Origin: Periplaneta americana
Taxonomy: Eukaryota; Arthropoda; Insecta; Blattodea; Blattidae
Direction of reading: 5' to 3'
NCBI RefSeq assembly: GCF_040183065.1
Contig: NC_091120.1
Span: 192,931,627-192,995,626, forward strand
DNA length: 64,000 nt
Shown here: positions 45,701-55,984 of the stretch, in pieces
How positions within the stretch are numbered: position 1 is the first letter of the stretch
Layout: every line of letters begins with the position of its first letter
Made by a program: the position numbers and the translations under genes
Notes under the pieces: generated by a model
Told to the model about the DNA's origin: nothing
Databases searched by the model: none
The model's input: the letters and a program-made list of their open reading frames with translations, nothing else

Positions 45701-45786
45701 GACAGCGCTTGGAGAGTTTAGACCGGGAATATCGAGAATTAGAGGCCCAATACCAGCGTGTTCTTCAGCGTCTTACTCTGTGCTGA
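36305..45786 (+). CDS. HAT1: Histone acetyltransferase type B catalytic subunit, complete ten-exon gene model
   Basis: HAT1 acetylates newly made histone H4 (classically K5 and K12) before chromatin assembly, in a complex with an RbAp46/48-type WD protein. Exons: 36305-36317, 36624-36695, 36780-36855, 37013-37136, 37451-37589, 39797-39947, 41911-42122, 45015-45166, 45284-45400, 45619-45786. All introns are GT-AG and phases agree, giving 407 aa against about 419 in human. Residues 1-95 are the N-terminal domain (VFGDSESIFGYHDLKIQLYY). Residues ~140-262 are the GNAT core, with QMLVLPPFQRIGLGAQLLEN (acetyl-CoA loop Q236-R-I-G-L-G241). Exon 8 opens V263-E264-D265-P-S, the acidic pair equivalent to human E276/D277. 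The C-terminal helices end QRVLQRLTLC. The gene looks intact despite repeat-filled introns. The start is chosen because MAG matches the family and fits the 13-nt first coding exon. Confidence 0.93.
36624..36695 (+). CDS. HAT1: HAT1 exon 2
   Basis: The acceptor is attttttcag and the donor gctag/gtatgt; phase 1 on both sides. Encodes DIGMLKNCVNSLVASSNDVI then EFKL. Confidence 0.8.
36780..36855 (+). CDS. HAT1: HAT1 exon 3
   Basis: The acceptor is tgttcacag and the donor gacag/gtaaga; phase 1 enters and phase 2 leaves. Encodes VRQLEDLKDDRCTFKPAMSH then QVFGD, matching the HAT1 N-terminal domain. Confidence 0.88.
37013..37136 (+). CDS. HAT1: HAT1 exon 4
   Basis: The acceptor is tctgtttcag and the donor attcag/gtgaga; phase 2 enters and phase 0 leaves. 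Encodes ESIFGYHDLKIQLYYSAGRL then TTYFGISYSEKV. Confidence 0.9.
37451..37589 (+). CDS. HAT1: HAT1 exon 5
   Basis: The acceptor is tgttatcag and the donor aacg/gtaagt; phase 0 enters and phase 1 leaves. Encodes ADEIFDKVSEKLQPGFHTNL, then DFCSDLEKDANFVPFGDLKH, aligning with human LEKEVDFKPFG. Confidence 0.92.
38102..38511. mobile_element. MITE-like repeat, copy 2 (inverted relative to copy 1)
   Basis: ctatagtcctgtcactc at the left and gcgtcgcgactata at the right are inverted ends. The interior matches 6435-6845 in reverse complement. It sits in HAT1 intron 5. Confidence 0.65.
38692..39620 (-). mobile_element. SINE (family C), split by a LINE
   Basis: The SINE 3' part is 38,692-38,911 and its tRNA-like head is 39,579-39,620. 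The interruption is a LINE at 38,912-39,578. Rejoined, the two parts match the copies at 25,238 and 26,946. Confidence 0.85.
38912..39578 (-). mobile_element. LINE 3' fragment inserted into a SINE, 15-bp TSD
   Basis: ttcgcggtcagacgt is duplicated at 38897-38911 and 39579-39593. The - strand reads IAAGNRGLWALNKTM, IYKTIIKPIVVYGSETWTLS, RRLEWLGHVARMENN and GRRKVG, then after a frameshift continues to a (ATG)n 3' tail at 38,912-38,941. Same family as 13,064-13,830. Confidence 0.9.
39797..39947 (+). CDS. HAT1: HAT1 exon 6
   Basis: The acceptor is ttgtttcag and the donor ctcgt/gtaagt; phase 1 enters and phase 2 leaves. Encodes WEIYMCEVTTPNFQKYHERL then QTFVLWFIDAASFIDADDDH and WRFFLV, closely matching human HAT1. 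Confidence 0.95.
40029..40325 (-). mobile_element. LINE 3'-tail fragment
   Basis: Starts tgttgttgttctctaatgcc. The - strand encodes HDCLAKHLHRIGIYQSPNCP then NQEMDSEHLKIC, including an intact CPSC..H..C motif. A TSD is not clear. Confidence 0.8.
40628..41245 (-). mobile_element. LINE 3' fragment with inverted 5' piece
   Basis: 40,628-41,130 is the - strand LINE 3' end back into the RNase H region. At 41,175-41,245 an upstream part of the same LINE (gaaaatggcaagttgtagcc to tttggtggctacttc) appears on the + strand, the pattern of 5' inversion by twin priming. tcattca at both outer borders may be a remnant TSD. Confidence 0.65.
41246..41880. other. HAT1 intron, probable unclassified repeat
   Basis: Relatively GC-rich non-coding sequence (ccacaccggctgttggtcga to ccctgtatccgacccttttg), more complex than its surroundings. 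It looks like a repeat consensus but has no second copy here and no readable ends. Confidence 0.35.
41911..42122 (+). CDS. HAT1: HAT1 exon 7 (acetyl-CoA-binding core)
   Basis: The acceptor is gtgtgtgcag and the donor attacag/gtaggt; phase 2 enters and phase 1 leaves. Encodes YATVYEYYAYPDNIRPRISQ, then MLVLPPFQRIGLGAQLLENI and GVVDIT. This is the GNAT motif A region. Confidence 0.97.
42272..42682 (-). mobile_element. LINE 3'-tail insertion with 13-bp TSD
   Basis: acactaaaaatat is duplicated at 42259-42271 and 42683-42695. The insert is the 3' ~410 bp of the RNase H-bearing LINE. Confidence 0.9.
43316..44075 (-). mobile_element. LINE RT-tail fragment with internal minisatellite
   Basis: The - strand reads RIRNKAVLERVGEERMMLKL, WLGHQLRRNCLLKDH, then in another frame MVNGRRVRGRRRYQMIEDIK and ENRKDWRKLG, ending LQYKTCPWA and a (GAAT)n tail at 43,311-43,330. 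agcaacat occurs at both borders (43308-43315 and 44076-44083), a probable TSD. Confidence 0.75.
43367..43795. repeat. 33-bp minisatellite, 13 copies
   Basis: Thirteen units of exactly 33 bp differ mainly at one c(a/g)(a/g)tctttcc position. It lies inside the LINE RT tail, multiplying the ENRKDWRKLGS segment in frame. Long ORFs on both strands (167-201 codons) result from the 3n period. Confidence 0.97.
44393..45014 (+). repeat. 24/21-bp minisatellite abutting the HAT1 exon 8 acceptor
   Basis: About 27 units. The main unit is 24 bp: cttacaagtcctgtgttg followed by ttagta; a 21-bp variant has one fewer Val/Leu codon. All lengths are multiples of three, so one frame (44,366-45,190) stays open through the array and into exon 8. 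The last unit's ttgttag is the exon 8 splice acceptor. Confidence 0.95.
45015..45166 (+). CDS. HAT1: HAT1 exon 8 (catalytic acidic motif)
   Basis: The acceptor gtgttgttag is formed by the minisatellite and the donor is aataag/gtatct; phase 1 enters and phase 0 leaves. Begins V-E-D-P-S-E-E-F, then RLRDFVDARNCRNLQSFQPH. The E-D pair corresponds to catalytic residues of human HAT1. Confidence 0.95.
45284..45400 (+). CDS. HAT1: HAT1 exon 9
   Basis: The acceptor is tttttctcag and the donor taccag/gtgaga; phase 0 on both sides. Encodes KQTRRIYEILRLNAIDIHND then YRRYRLNVKNRLNIPYQ, aligning with human RRVYEILRLL and QYRSYRLDIKRRL. Confidence 0.95.
45619..45786 (+). CDS. HAT1: HAT1 terminal exon 10
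   Basis: The acceptor is ttcgagcag; phase 0 enters and the stop TGA is at 45784-45786. Encodes KELQDLKKFKEKMKDGELQA, then DREYRELEAQYQRVLQRLTL and a final Cys. Charged helices match the HAT1 C-terminus. Confidence 0.95.
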   Translation, partial: KELQDLKKFKEKMKDGELQATLSFTDPGQRLESLDREYRELEAQYQRVLQRLTLC

Positions 45787-46373
45787 AGACACCGCAGTTG
45801 TGTGAGTGTAACATGTTACGAGAGCAGAAACTTCCGGAGTTTTTTTTCTTCCATTTTAATACAGGAAGCTACCTGAGAATCACTCAGTTTGTAGTTATTT
45901 AATTACCTGGAATCTCATCACGTTGCTACATACTTATTTTCTTTTAATTCTGCCTTAATGTTTCGTATTCCTATTGTATTTATTGGCACAATCATTTTAG
46001 CATCGAGTCTTTGGCTGTGTGATCTGGAAACAGTTGCTTTTGCAAAGAATCAGTGGCATTGCAACCGTAGTTCCAAGCTACTGCTAGATGTTGTGTCCTA
46101 TCTTTTTCTTTTCCTCTCGCCATAATTCAATATAATATGTAATTTTCTCAGGTGGAAGAATTTATTAACGTAATTATACTTTAACTGTACTTCAGGAACA
46201 TTGTTTATAGTATCTTTAAGCAATAATAACAATTTATAATAACTTGTGCAGACAGGAGGGTTTGCATATTGTTTTCAGTACCTTCAAACAGCAGTTAAAT
46301 ATAATTTCCGTTTACCATATCTTTAAACAGTAGTGCTGTATATAATTTTTTTACCTGGATGAAAAAATTCGTA

Positions 46374-48630
46374 AAGAATACCTTTAAAAATAGTTCAGTT
46401 TGCTAAGTGAAAAAATTCATTAGAAAATTATTTCCCGTTATTAAACTATGTTTTCCCAGACTGAAAAATTGATGAAGGATTTTGTTTACAATATTTCTAA
46501 ACAGTGATTCCATGTGGTTTGCACAGACAGAAAGATATTTTCAATATATCATATAGAATACCTTTAAAAATAGTTCAGTTTGCCAAGTGAAAAAATGCAT
46601 TAGAAAATTATTTCCAGTTGTTATTAAACTATGTTTTCTCAGACTGAAAAATTGCAGAAGGATTTTGTTTACAGTATTTCTAAACAGTGATTCCATGCAG
46701 TTGCACAGACAGAAAGATATTTTCAATATAGCATATAGAATACCTTTAAAAATAGTTCAGTTTGGTAAGTGAAAAAATTCATTAGAAAATTATTTCCCGT
46801 TATTAAACTATGTTTTCCCAGACTGAAAAATTGCAGAAAGATTTTCTTTACAGTATTTCTAAACAGGATTCCATGTAGTTTGCACAGACAGAAAGATATT
46901 TTCAATATATCCTAAAGAATATCTTTAAAAATAGTTCAGTTTGCTAAGTGGAAAGATTCGTTAGAAAATTATATCCACTTGTTATTAAACTATGTTTTCC
47001 CAGACTGAAAAATTGAAGGAGGATTTTGTTTACAGTATTTCTAAACAGTGATTCCATGTAATTCCACAGACAGAAAGATATTTTCAATATATCGTATAGA
47101 ATACCTTTAAAAATAGTTCAGTTTGCCAAGTGAAAAAAAAAAAATCATTAGAAAATTATTTCCAGTTGTTATTAAACTATGTTTTCCCAGACTGAAAAAT
47201 TAAAGAAGGATTTTGTTTACAGTATGTCTAAACAGTGATTCCAGACAGAAAGATATTTTCAATATATCATATAGAATACGTTTAAAAATAGTTCAGTTTG
47301 CCAAGTGAAAAAATTCATTATAAAATTATATCCACTTGTTATTAAACTATGTTTTCCCAGACTGAAAAATTAAAGAAGGATTTTGTTTACAGTATGTCTA
47401 AACAGTGATTCCAGACAGAAAGATATTTTCAATATATCATGTAGAATACCTTTAAAAATAGTTCAGTTTGCCAAGTGAAAAAAATCATTAGAAAATTATT
47501 TCCAGTTGTTATTAAACTATGTTTTTTCAGACTGAAAAATTGAAGAAGGATTTTGTTTACAGTATTTCTAAACAGTGATTCCATGTGGTTTGCACAGACA
47601 GAAAGATATTTTCAATATATCGTATAGAATACCTTTAAAAATAGTTCAGTTTGCTAAGTGGAAACATTCATTAAAAAATTATTTCTAGTTATTAAATTAT
47701 GTTTTTCCAGACTGAAAAATTGATGACGGATTTTGTTTACAATATATCTAAACAGTGATTCCAGACAAAGATATTTTCAATATATTGTATAGAATACCTT
47801 TAAAAATAGTTCAGTTTGCCAAGTGAAAAAATTCATTAGAAAATTATTTCCAGTTGTTACTAAACTATGTTTTCCCAGACTGAAAAATTGCAGAAGGATT
47901 TTGTTTACAGTATTTCTAAACAGTGATTTCAGACAGAAAGATATTTTCAATATATCTTATAGAATACCTTTAAAAATAGTTCAGTTTGCCAAGTGAAAAA
48001 ATTCATTAGAAAATTATTTCCAGTTGTTACTAAACTATGTTTTCCCAGACTGAAAAATTGCAGAAGGATTTTGTTTACAGTATTTCTAAACAGTGATTTC
48101 AGACAGAAAGATATTTTCAATATATCTTATAGAATACCTTTAAAAATAGTTCAGTTTGCCAAGTGAAAAAATTCATTAGAAAATTATTTCCAGTTGTTAT
48201 TAAACTATGTTTTCCCAGGCTGAAAATTTAAGAAGGATTTTGTTTACAGTATTTCTAAACAGTGATTCCATGTAGTTTGCACAAACAGAAAGATATTTTC
48301 AATGTATCCTAAAGAATACCTTTAAAAATAGTTCAGCTTGCCAAGTGGAAAGATTCATTAAAAAATTATTTCCAGTTGTTATTGAATTATTTCTTTCCAG
48401 ACTGAAAAATTGCAGAAGGATTTTGTTTACAGTATTTCTAAACAGTGATTCCATGTAGTTGCACAGACAGAAAGATATTTTCAATATATCGTATAGAATA
48501 CCTTTAAAAATAGTTCAGTTTTCCCAGACTGAAAAATTGAATAAGGATTTTGTTTACAGCATTTCTAAACAGTGATTTCATGTAGTTTGCGCAGACAGAC
48601 AGATATTTTCAATACCTTTAAACAATAGTT
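46374..48630 (+). repeat. Tandem array of ~160-183-bp units after HAT1
   Basis: About thirteen units carry tttaaaaatagttcagtttg, ttattaaactatgttttccc, agactgaaaaattg and acagacagaaagatattttc. Spacing of the first motif is close to 180 bp early and shorter later. Degenerate half-units begin near 46,190. Small - strand ORFs of about 60 codons (46,541; 46,723; 48,299) are repeat translations. It starts about 590 bp after the HAT1 stop and may lie in its 3' UTR. Confidence 0.92.
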
Positions 48631-48825
48631 CAGAGTGATTTATCGTTTCTGTCAACTGAAGAATTTAATAACAAAATTTTTTCTATGATCATTATACAGT
48701 AATTGAATATAGTTTGTGAAATATCTTCATTTGGCTGTTAGACTGCAGCATTTTATGCACTAAAATGTCGGAAAATATGTTACATTTATTTTATTCACTT
48801 AAAATTACTTCAATATGTACTAAAA

Positions 48826-48831
48826 AATAAA
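48826..48831 (+). terminator. Candidate distal HAT1 polyadenylation signal
   Basis: AATAAA after the array; a second AATAAA is at 49,351-49,356. No AATAAA is seen between the HAT1 stop and the array, although ATTAAA recurs within it. Confidence 0.3.
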
Positions 48832-48839
48832 TACTGTAC

Positions 48840-50100
48840 TGTAATTTCTAAAGTTTCGTTATCTCTATAAAGAGAGGCGTAAACATGAAAATGATAGAAA
48901 TTTTCATATTATTTAGGTTTGTTACAGAGGTCTCCATTTGACACAAAGCTGTGTAATTATAACAAGTAAGAGAGATATTACGATATGCAATGAGTTTGGA
49001 ACTGCGTAATTTTTTTATCACAGACAAAGAGCCGTGTGCGATCCTTGTATGCCAAGTGGGCATTCCTGAGGATTTAAAAAATGATCAAGTTAGCCTTTTG
49101 TTTGTGTTTCGTCTTGTCTTCTTTCTTTTCTAGTTCTTAATGCCTCTCCATTTTTAGACGCTTTATAATTTTGTTTTCATGAGATAGAAGAGCATATTGT
49201 TTATTCTGTATTTCTTCTGAATTTATTTATGTACCAAAGAGTCAGCATTTGAATATCTGTTCTTTATCATTCGCAAAGTTAATGTCTTATTTTTCTCTGT
49301 AGCAATTTGATTCTAACAGGTTCGTTTTATTAAATATATATATATTGTACAATAAATTTGTATTTCTTTTTCTTTTATTTTGTTTTGAGTTGTTCTAATT
49401 TAAAATTAATTCATTACTTTCGAATATATTCTCGTATGGTCCCTAATTGTAAGTAACTCTCCAGTGTTTTTGGTGACTTTTGTAAAATGTGAAGAAAGAA
49501 AAGCCTAACATAATGTTTTGTAAAATACGAAGATGATAATATTTTAAAAAGAATCTGTAGTATAAGTCATCATGTGATTACCTTGTTGATGTAAGTCTGA
49601 TAAGTAAGATACAAAATACAATCTTTGTCTGACATATTTCTTTATAATAAAGTGTTACACTTGTCACAACATCCCATATTTTATCACACTTCATTCCTAG
49701 GATAGAAATAATGGAAATACTTCAGATAAAAATTTTTATCCCTGACCATAACGAAAAACATGCCTTTACTAAATACTTTTGCGTTTGTAAAGTAGGCTTT
49801 TATTCAACATTACTTTATTCCACTAGTGAGATAAAGACTTTACCTCACAGTTTGAACTTTATCTCACAGTTCATTAGTATTTTCCTAGTACCCGGGTACA
49901 CACGTATACTTTTCCATTGAACTATTACTCAATAAGTTAATCTATCAGTTACTAGATGTCACTACCTCTACTTCTTTATTACCATTTCTTAAATATACAT
50001 ACACTCAATCTCCTTCTCTTTTCTGTATCTACTACGTCGTAATTTGTGCATTGCATCCATATCTAATATGTATTTTTTTTTAAATCTTGTAATAATTTAC
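48840..50100. other. Intergenic sequence, no gene recognised
   Basis: AT-rich. 49,730-49,790 (atccctgaccataacgaaaa) resembles 51,808-51,836 in reverse complement, a hint of a repeat family. The ORF at 49,711 matches nothing known. Confidence 0.45.
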
Positions 50101-50103
50101 CTT

Positions 50104-50203
50104 TTGGGATGCGAGGAGACTTGAACCTGCGAAGTTAGGTTTATAGCATTTTAAAACTTGTAAACAACACGCGTTAGCCAACTGAGCTAAACAGACACGA
50201 TAA
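50104..50203 (-). mobile_element. tRNA-like SINE relic
   Basis: The - strand has gtttagctcagttggctaac (A box) and gcaggttcaagtctcc (B box) separated by an overlong middle. The ends do not pair as an acceptor stem, so it is not a functional tRNA. Confidence 0.5.
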
Positions 50204-50426
50204 TAAGTTACGTTTTAATATTCCTCATAAGTTTACAGAAGTAAAATGAGAAATTATTTTAATCACATTATTCCCGTGAACACTTCTAAATAATCCCTGA
50301 AACTTAAAAAAGACGAAAATACACGTTTAAAATGAAAAAAATATATATTAAAATTATATAATTAATTATAATTTGTTATTTATCCAACGCCTTAGATACC
50401 ATTCTTCACTAATCATGGCCTCCTAC

Positions 50427-51702
50427 CAGTGGCGGTTCCTCCGGTGAGGGAAGGGAGGAACGTCCTCCTCACATTTTCTTCTTTTGAAAGTAAATACCAA
50501 ATAAAATATGTGCCTTGAAATTCCAGGAAGATTCGATAATTTTTAAGTTCACAGCTATAAGAAAAACTCGGTTGATCGAGTTTTAAACGATGCGCGCTCA
50601 TGTGCTGTAGAAAACTGTGAGAAAGATGCGAGATTGTCTGTGTGGAGGAAAGGCACTCCATTCCTCCTCTACTGCATTTAACACACATAGACAACAGCGC
50701 ACTAGCGGCCAGAGAAAGAAGCAGAGTTTTCAAGCAAGTAAATGAACGGAGAGGGAGGAGATCCTCCTCTGAATCAGTCATGGGCGGGAAATAGAAACCG
50801 ACTGGTCGTCCAGCAAGCTCGCTACCACTGCCACCTAACGATGTTGCATTCAAGCGGACTATAACACATCTAGGAGGAGACACAAGAAAAACAGTTTTAA
50901 CGCAACGCTATGAAAGACACCATGTAAACTTTTTTCTAAATTATAAATCAAAAATATTATTCATTGCACTTTATATAGGCTACTATTCATGGTTTGAAAC
51001 TTTTGTGGATATTTGAAAGTTAAAGTCGGATTTATGTAAAACAAAGAGGAAGTAGTTCTACGTAGTTGGCCCCTGAAATTCACTTCTATTCATTGTTTAC
51101 TAGACAGGGCAACAGCCAAGTTGTCAGTTTTGTACAAATATATTTGAAAATGAAAGTAGGTACTCCAAACTACATCATTTTTAACATAAAAAATTAATCG
51201 GCCACCGGCAGCTTTGAACAATAATGATAGTATGACTTAGCAAGAACTGACATTCTTCAAAAGCATGTGATACTGAACTTGTAAAATATACATGTGGCAA
51301 CACAGACCACGTGGGTGGGTGCAGTGTTCTTGCTTTCCTTAGATTATTTCCATTTCCGTAAAACGGTTCCGGTTACGAGTTAGTAGCTAGTCTCTTCCAA
51401 CACGTGTGATGCTGTAGTGTGCTCGAAAAATGCTACGAGGTTGTGAATTTCCTTGTAATTGTTAATTTGCGCAATTATTCAACAATGAATGGAAGTGAAA
51501 ACATAATATATTTTGGACAATTTAGGAAACTCAGTTTAGAAGAGCAGATTATTGCTATACAGAAGGGAAGGCCAACCCCAACACTACCTGGTCTTACATG
51601 TATGCATGTAGGCTAATTTGTAGCATGTTTCATTCAAGAAGGTGTCATTTCGTGCTGTTAACTTCTTTCCTCCTCTTAAGAAATATGCAGGAGCCGCCAC
51701 TG
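50427..51702 (+). mobile_element. hAT deletion derivative with 8-bp TSD
   Basis: TIRs cagtggcggttcctcc and (inverted) aggagccgccactg are flanked by a perfect cctcctac at 50419-50426 and 51703-51710. Near the right end the + strand codes MNGSENIIYFGQFRKLSLEE then IAIQKGRPTPTLPGL and a stop, the N-terminus of a ZMYM1-like hAT transposase; the rest is deleted. The 156-codon - strand ORF at the left end is unrecognised and starts outside the element's logic. Confidence 0.85.
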
Positions 51703-51845
51703 CCTCCTACATCATAACCTACCTAATACATGTATATATTCTAAAATCCATGCCATGATATGTGATTATATGAGGACTTATTTTCAACATATTTTCTTTT
51801 ATAAAACATAATTTTTCGTTATGGTCATGGATAAAATTACGTATG

Positions 51846-51913
51846 GTACTTGTGAGCGTGATCTTTATTGCGCTCGTGTAATAAAGATGCACTTACCTCA
51901 CAAGTACCATAAA
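51846..51913. repeat. Imperfect foldback hairpin
   Basis: tatggtacttgtgagcgtga..ctttatt is followed by a near reverse complement taataaagatgcac..cctcacaagtaccata, with gcgctcgtg as loop. Confidence 0.7.
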
Positions 51914-51986
51914 TAACTATTTCCACGCACACATGCACACATTTGTGTGTGTGTTTCTCCTTTGTGCGTATGTGGAGAGTAAATTT

Positions 51987-52214
51987 TTTTTAAAAATTAT
52001 GTTTTATTTAACGTCGCAACTGCCGAGGTTATATCAGCGTCGCCAGTGTGCTGGAATTTTGTCCCACAGGAGTTCTTTTACAGGCCAGTAAATCTACTGG
52101 CATGAGCCTGTTGCATTTAAGCACACTTAAATGCCATCGACCTGGGTCAGGATCGAACCAGCAATCTCAGGGACAGAAGGGCAGCACTATACTGACTGCA
52201 CCACCCAGGCCGAC
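51987..52214 (-). mobile_element. tRNA-derived SINE (family E)
   Basis: The - strand starts ggcctgggtggtgcagtcag, has B-box-like ggttcgatcctg, and ends ttgcgacgttaaataaaac. gagagtaa(a/g)ttt is repeated at 51975-51986 and 52215-52226, a 12-bp TSD with one change. Confidence 0.75.
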
Positions 52215-52229
52215 GAGAGTAAGTTTATG

Positions 52230-53090
52230 CATATATCAGTTTATTGTGTGTTTGTGGATGTGGAATGTGCTTGTGTGTGTTTGAGGAGGGGAGGGGGGAG
52301 AGAGAGCGTGCGCGCTCAAACTAGCCAATCAGAGTCTGTAATGACAGGTCGGCATTGCGGGTTGTTTCACAGCAACCGTTGATAGTGAATGGTGATCAAG
52401 ACTTCACAGTGTAAGAATATGATCAGCATGACTGAAGCCACAGAACTGCAACCAGTCTCAATAGGTGAAGAAGATTTCATTTACTAGAGTGCAGTAATAA
52501 ATTTTGTTTTATAATTGCTATTTTAAGTGCTTTTTCATGTGTAGCTATGTAATGTATTGACCTAATTATCAATTTTATGCTCGACCATGCCGAAATGTAG
52601 TAATTATACACCTGGTAGCAGCCCTTTAATGGACTTCATTAAAGTACACCTATTCATTAAAGTTCAGGTGTTCCACCAATCAGAAAACACCATTGTAGCA
52701 ATATGAAAGCGCAAGTATCGATTATTCTCGGATATGCAATCGAAAGACAACTAGCAAAACGTCACGCAGGCTGGAAATCCAATACTGTCGCAGAAGGTTA
52801 TGTTCTGTTACTATAATAATTAGCGTCAATTGTAAATAATATTCAAATAAATTCAATTTGTCATCTCGTTTTTCAATGTCTAAATCAATTTCAAGGTTAT
52901 ATCAAGATTAATGTTTATTTTACTCTCTAGATTATATCAAGGTCAATGACATTTGTGTCTCGGAAAAAATCAATACTTTCGCGTCTGCGCACATCTCACA
53001 ATTTACGAGATATTGCACAAGGTCAGTTCCGCTCCCCAGTCAGATAAGAATAACATGAATACTTATGAATAATTTCAAGTTAGAAATATG
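52230..53090. other. Intergenic sequence, no gene recognised
   Basis: Includes a GA/GT-rich run (52,262-52,312), a CCAATCA box (52,325) and a 22-codon frame at 52,420-52,488. Nothing ties these to a gene. Confidence 0.4.
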
Positions 53091-53119
53091 GTGGAGCATA
53101 AAAAGTCGTATGAAACTTG

Positions 53120-53215
53120 CCTATAATGTTAAGACGCTCGTATGAAAATTATGAAACTCGCGCTCGTTTCATAAACATACTCGCGTCTTAATTACTACCA
53201 TTATAGGCTCGTTGC
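53120..53215. repeat. Foldback (palindromic) repeat
   Basis: aagacgctcgtatg..tatgaaactcg pairs with cgtttcataaacatactcgc..gtctta; the outer arms cctataatg and cattatagg also pair. Likely a small foldback MITE. Confidence 0.7.
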
Positions 53216-53219
53216 ATAA

Positions 53220-55560
53220 TGTACTATTAAAAGCTAGAAATTTAATCGTACAATATTATAGAAATGACATCCTGTTGAATTCATTTATTGGTAGTACTTA
53301 TTATTATTGAGGAAATTGACGTTGATTATTTTTTAGTTTATTAATGATTAGGTTATACCTAATTTTGCCACCTAGCCCATTATCTCCTGGCTTAGTTACC
53401 TCATGAGTGGTGCTTATTGGTGTCATTTATGTGGTTCTAACCTGTCTTTGGACAGTTGACTAAATGACTACATAATTTGTATTGACGCACTACAATATCC
53501 ATTGTCCCCAAAATACTTACTGTAGCCTACAAAGCAGGAAACGAAAGCTTTTTCTGTAAACTTTGATGTCATTCGTGGTAAATTGAGCTAGTTTTACGTG
53601 AAACGTCGATTCTCGACCTACAAAGAGAGAGAAATTGTAACGTGTTTACATGAAAGCTTTTTCTGTAAAGTTTGACGTCATTCGTGGTAAATTCAGCTAG
53701 TTTTCCCATTTTAAACAGTTTTAATATCACTACTATTATCATCATTATTTTCAAGAACTATTAACAAAAGAATATTATCACATATTAGCTACGTATGGGA
53801 TAAGTGCATTATAACAAAATCGACGAAAAGTTTTGAAAAAGGACACTTCGAATTATTTATTTCCGAGATTCTGTTATGCACTTAACAATTTTTTTGCGCG
53901 TTGTTCGTAGTTAAAATTAAAAATAAATTTTATGAAGGCAGTTTTAATTTTATATATTAAACTAATTTTTTCACCCCATTTTCGTTAACCTCGTCCTGCT
54001 GTAGGACTTAACACTTTAGTGATTGAACGTATGGGTCTCCTCAGAGATACAAACAGGGCAGAAATTCAGTGAAGGACATCCTTCCTTTGCTCGAAGCGGG
54101 TTTAGACTTTCGAGCCTTCGGACAGCGTATAGCAACACTGCCGGGCATATGAAAATAAAAAAAAAAAGTATAATTTGAATGCATTGGAAAACTGGCTGTG
54201 TGTAATCTTTTTGTAGGTCAATTTATTTATCGCGCGTTGCTATAGGAATGTGTATTTGTATTTGTGCTTACTGAAATTAGAGGCTGCCATTAGACAGAGC
54301 ATACAAAACACTATTTATGCATTAACCAGGAGAGGTAAGTAGTTTTTATTAGTTGAGGATGAGTTGGCAATTAAGTAGTACGAAAGTAGCAAAATTCTAC
54401 TTAATTTACGAATAACATATAATTTTTTTCTATTTCCGAATTAATACGCAATAAAAATATATTATTTCTTCATTTTACATGATTTAATATAACTGTTGGG
54501 AGAGTCGTTGAATTTTTAATATTCTTTTATTTATTGCTATGCGACTGTTGAACGAAACATTTCCACTTACTCCTCTAGGGAAGTAATGTGATTTACGTCC
54601 CGTCGTCAATAGCAATCAACAATATCATGGTAAAATCCATTTACTTCCCTAAAAACAAGGTAATACACGGCAGTGAGAGGGGAAAATCATTTGCTAAAAG
54701 ATAATTTTTATTACCGTACATTAATTGCATCATGGTTGTTACAGTATCATCAGTGATAATGAAAATACTGAAATACCCGAAAATGAAGAATAGAAGCAGC
54801 GTGGAAGTATCGTTGCGATTCATTAGTGTCTCAAAAATAGAAAAGAAGATATGAAAAGGCATACCGTACAGTTCTTTCAACTTGTGCAGAAGTTTCCGAT
54901 TCTGGTACTGCAGGAAAAGGGAAAGATATTTTTTTTTATTCCAGTCAGTTTTAATACAAGTAACTACTAATTGTACATTTAATTTTACTTCCATTAAAGT
55001 TTGGTTGTGATTTTTTTGTAGGCTATAGGATTTCTATAATATGTAAACAATCATCGTGTGGAAGCTAGTAATCAATTTACATGTCAACAACAAGCAAAAT
55101 TTAATACGAAATAACGCATAGTGCAAAAACGGAACATTTCGAACGTCTATCATAATTTTGATGTTTAATCTCGAAGAAATTAGTTTATCCACTAAAATAT
55201 TCGTTATATTTCAAAGCCAGTAAAACTTGTATAGATATTTAATTTTATTATGTGACATATTCCATGTATATAAATTTAAAAATGTTATCTCAATAGGCTA
55301 TTTAATCTTTACACCAGCCTTTCCTTTAATCTAACTAAAATCAACGTTTGCAGCGTCTGCACTTCCCCTATAGCTCCTGTACGGAGTAAGTAAAAAAAAA
55401 AAATGAATGACGATCGGCTGATGTGAGACGTATTCCCTCCAGTCGATCACCTCTCGTGTTTCTAGGAGCTAGAGGTCAGTATGTGAGAGCGCTTGTTTCT
55501 ATCCACTACTACCCTCTCGACGGACGCACGTAAGTAGAACGTTTCTTACACGAGATCTAG
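53220..55560. other. Intergenic sequence with one short direct duplication
   Basis: gaaagctttttctgtaaa(c/g)tttga(t/c)gtcattcgtgg occurs at about 53,540 and 53,652. 54,000-54,150 has a tRNA-like/SINE-like GC-richer patch followed by an A run. ORF 54,641 (-) is unrecognised. Confidence 0.4.
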
Positions 55561-55947
55561 ATCCCTGTTTTCAAACCCAAGTGATTGGGAAGGATGTAGT
55601 ACAAAACATACTTGTTATGTGTTCAAATATTTCACTACGATGGCGATAAATTATTGTTTGTATTTTGTAAATATTACGTCTTCGAAGAAATGTGTGAATG
55701 GGTCAAGTAAAGAAAGTAACAGAGAAATAAAGTATCAATAAAAACACGCAAAATAAATCTGTAGGATTATAATAATTGTATTCAGTGTTGTTTATAATGG
55801 TTTATAAAGTTGCTGTGCGTGATATAATGTACCTTTAATTTCATCTGCTGGTTATTAAACGAGGGAAGTTGAAGGCTTTATTAAAATATACTAAGCTTTT
55901 ATAATAATCACCATCTTTACTTTCAAGCTGGTCATAAACATCTTAGA

Positions 55948-55984
<37 letters not shown>

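Noticed and set aside
50413-50883. 156-codon - strand ORF as a host gene
   Set aside because: It crosses the hAT TIR and TSD, matches no family I know and lies within a deletion derivative.
52420-52488. 22-codon ORF after a CCAAT box and GA-rich run
   Set aside because: Too short and unsupported; no downstream exon or conserved motif found.
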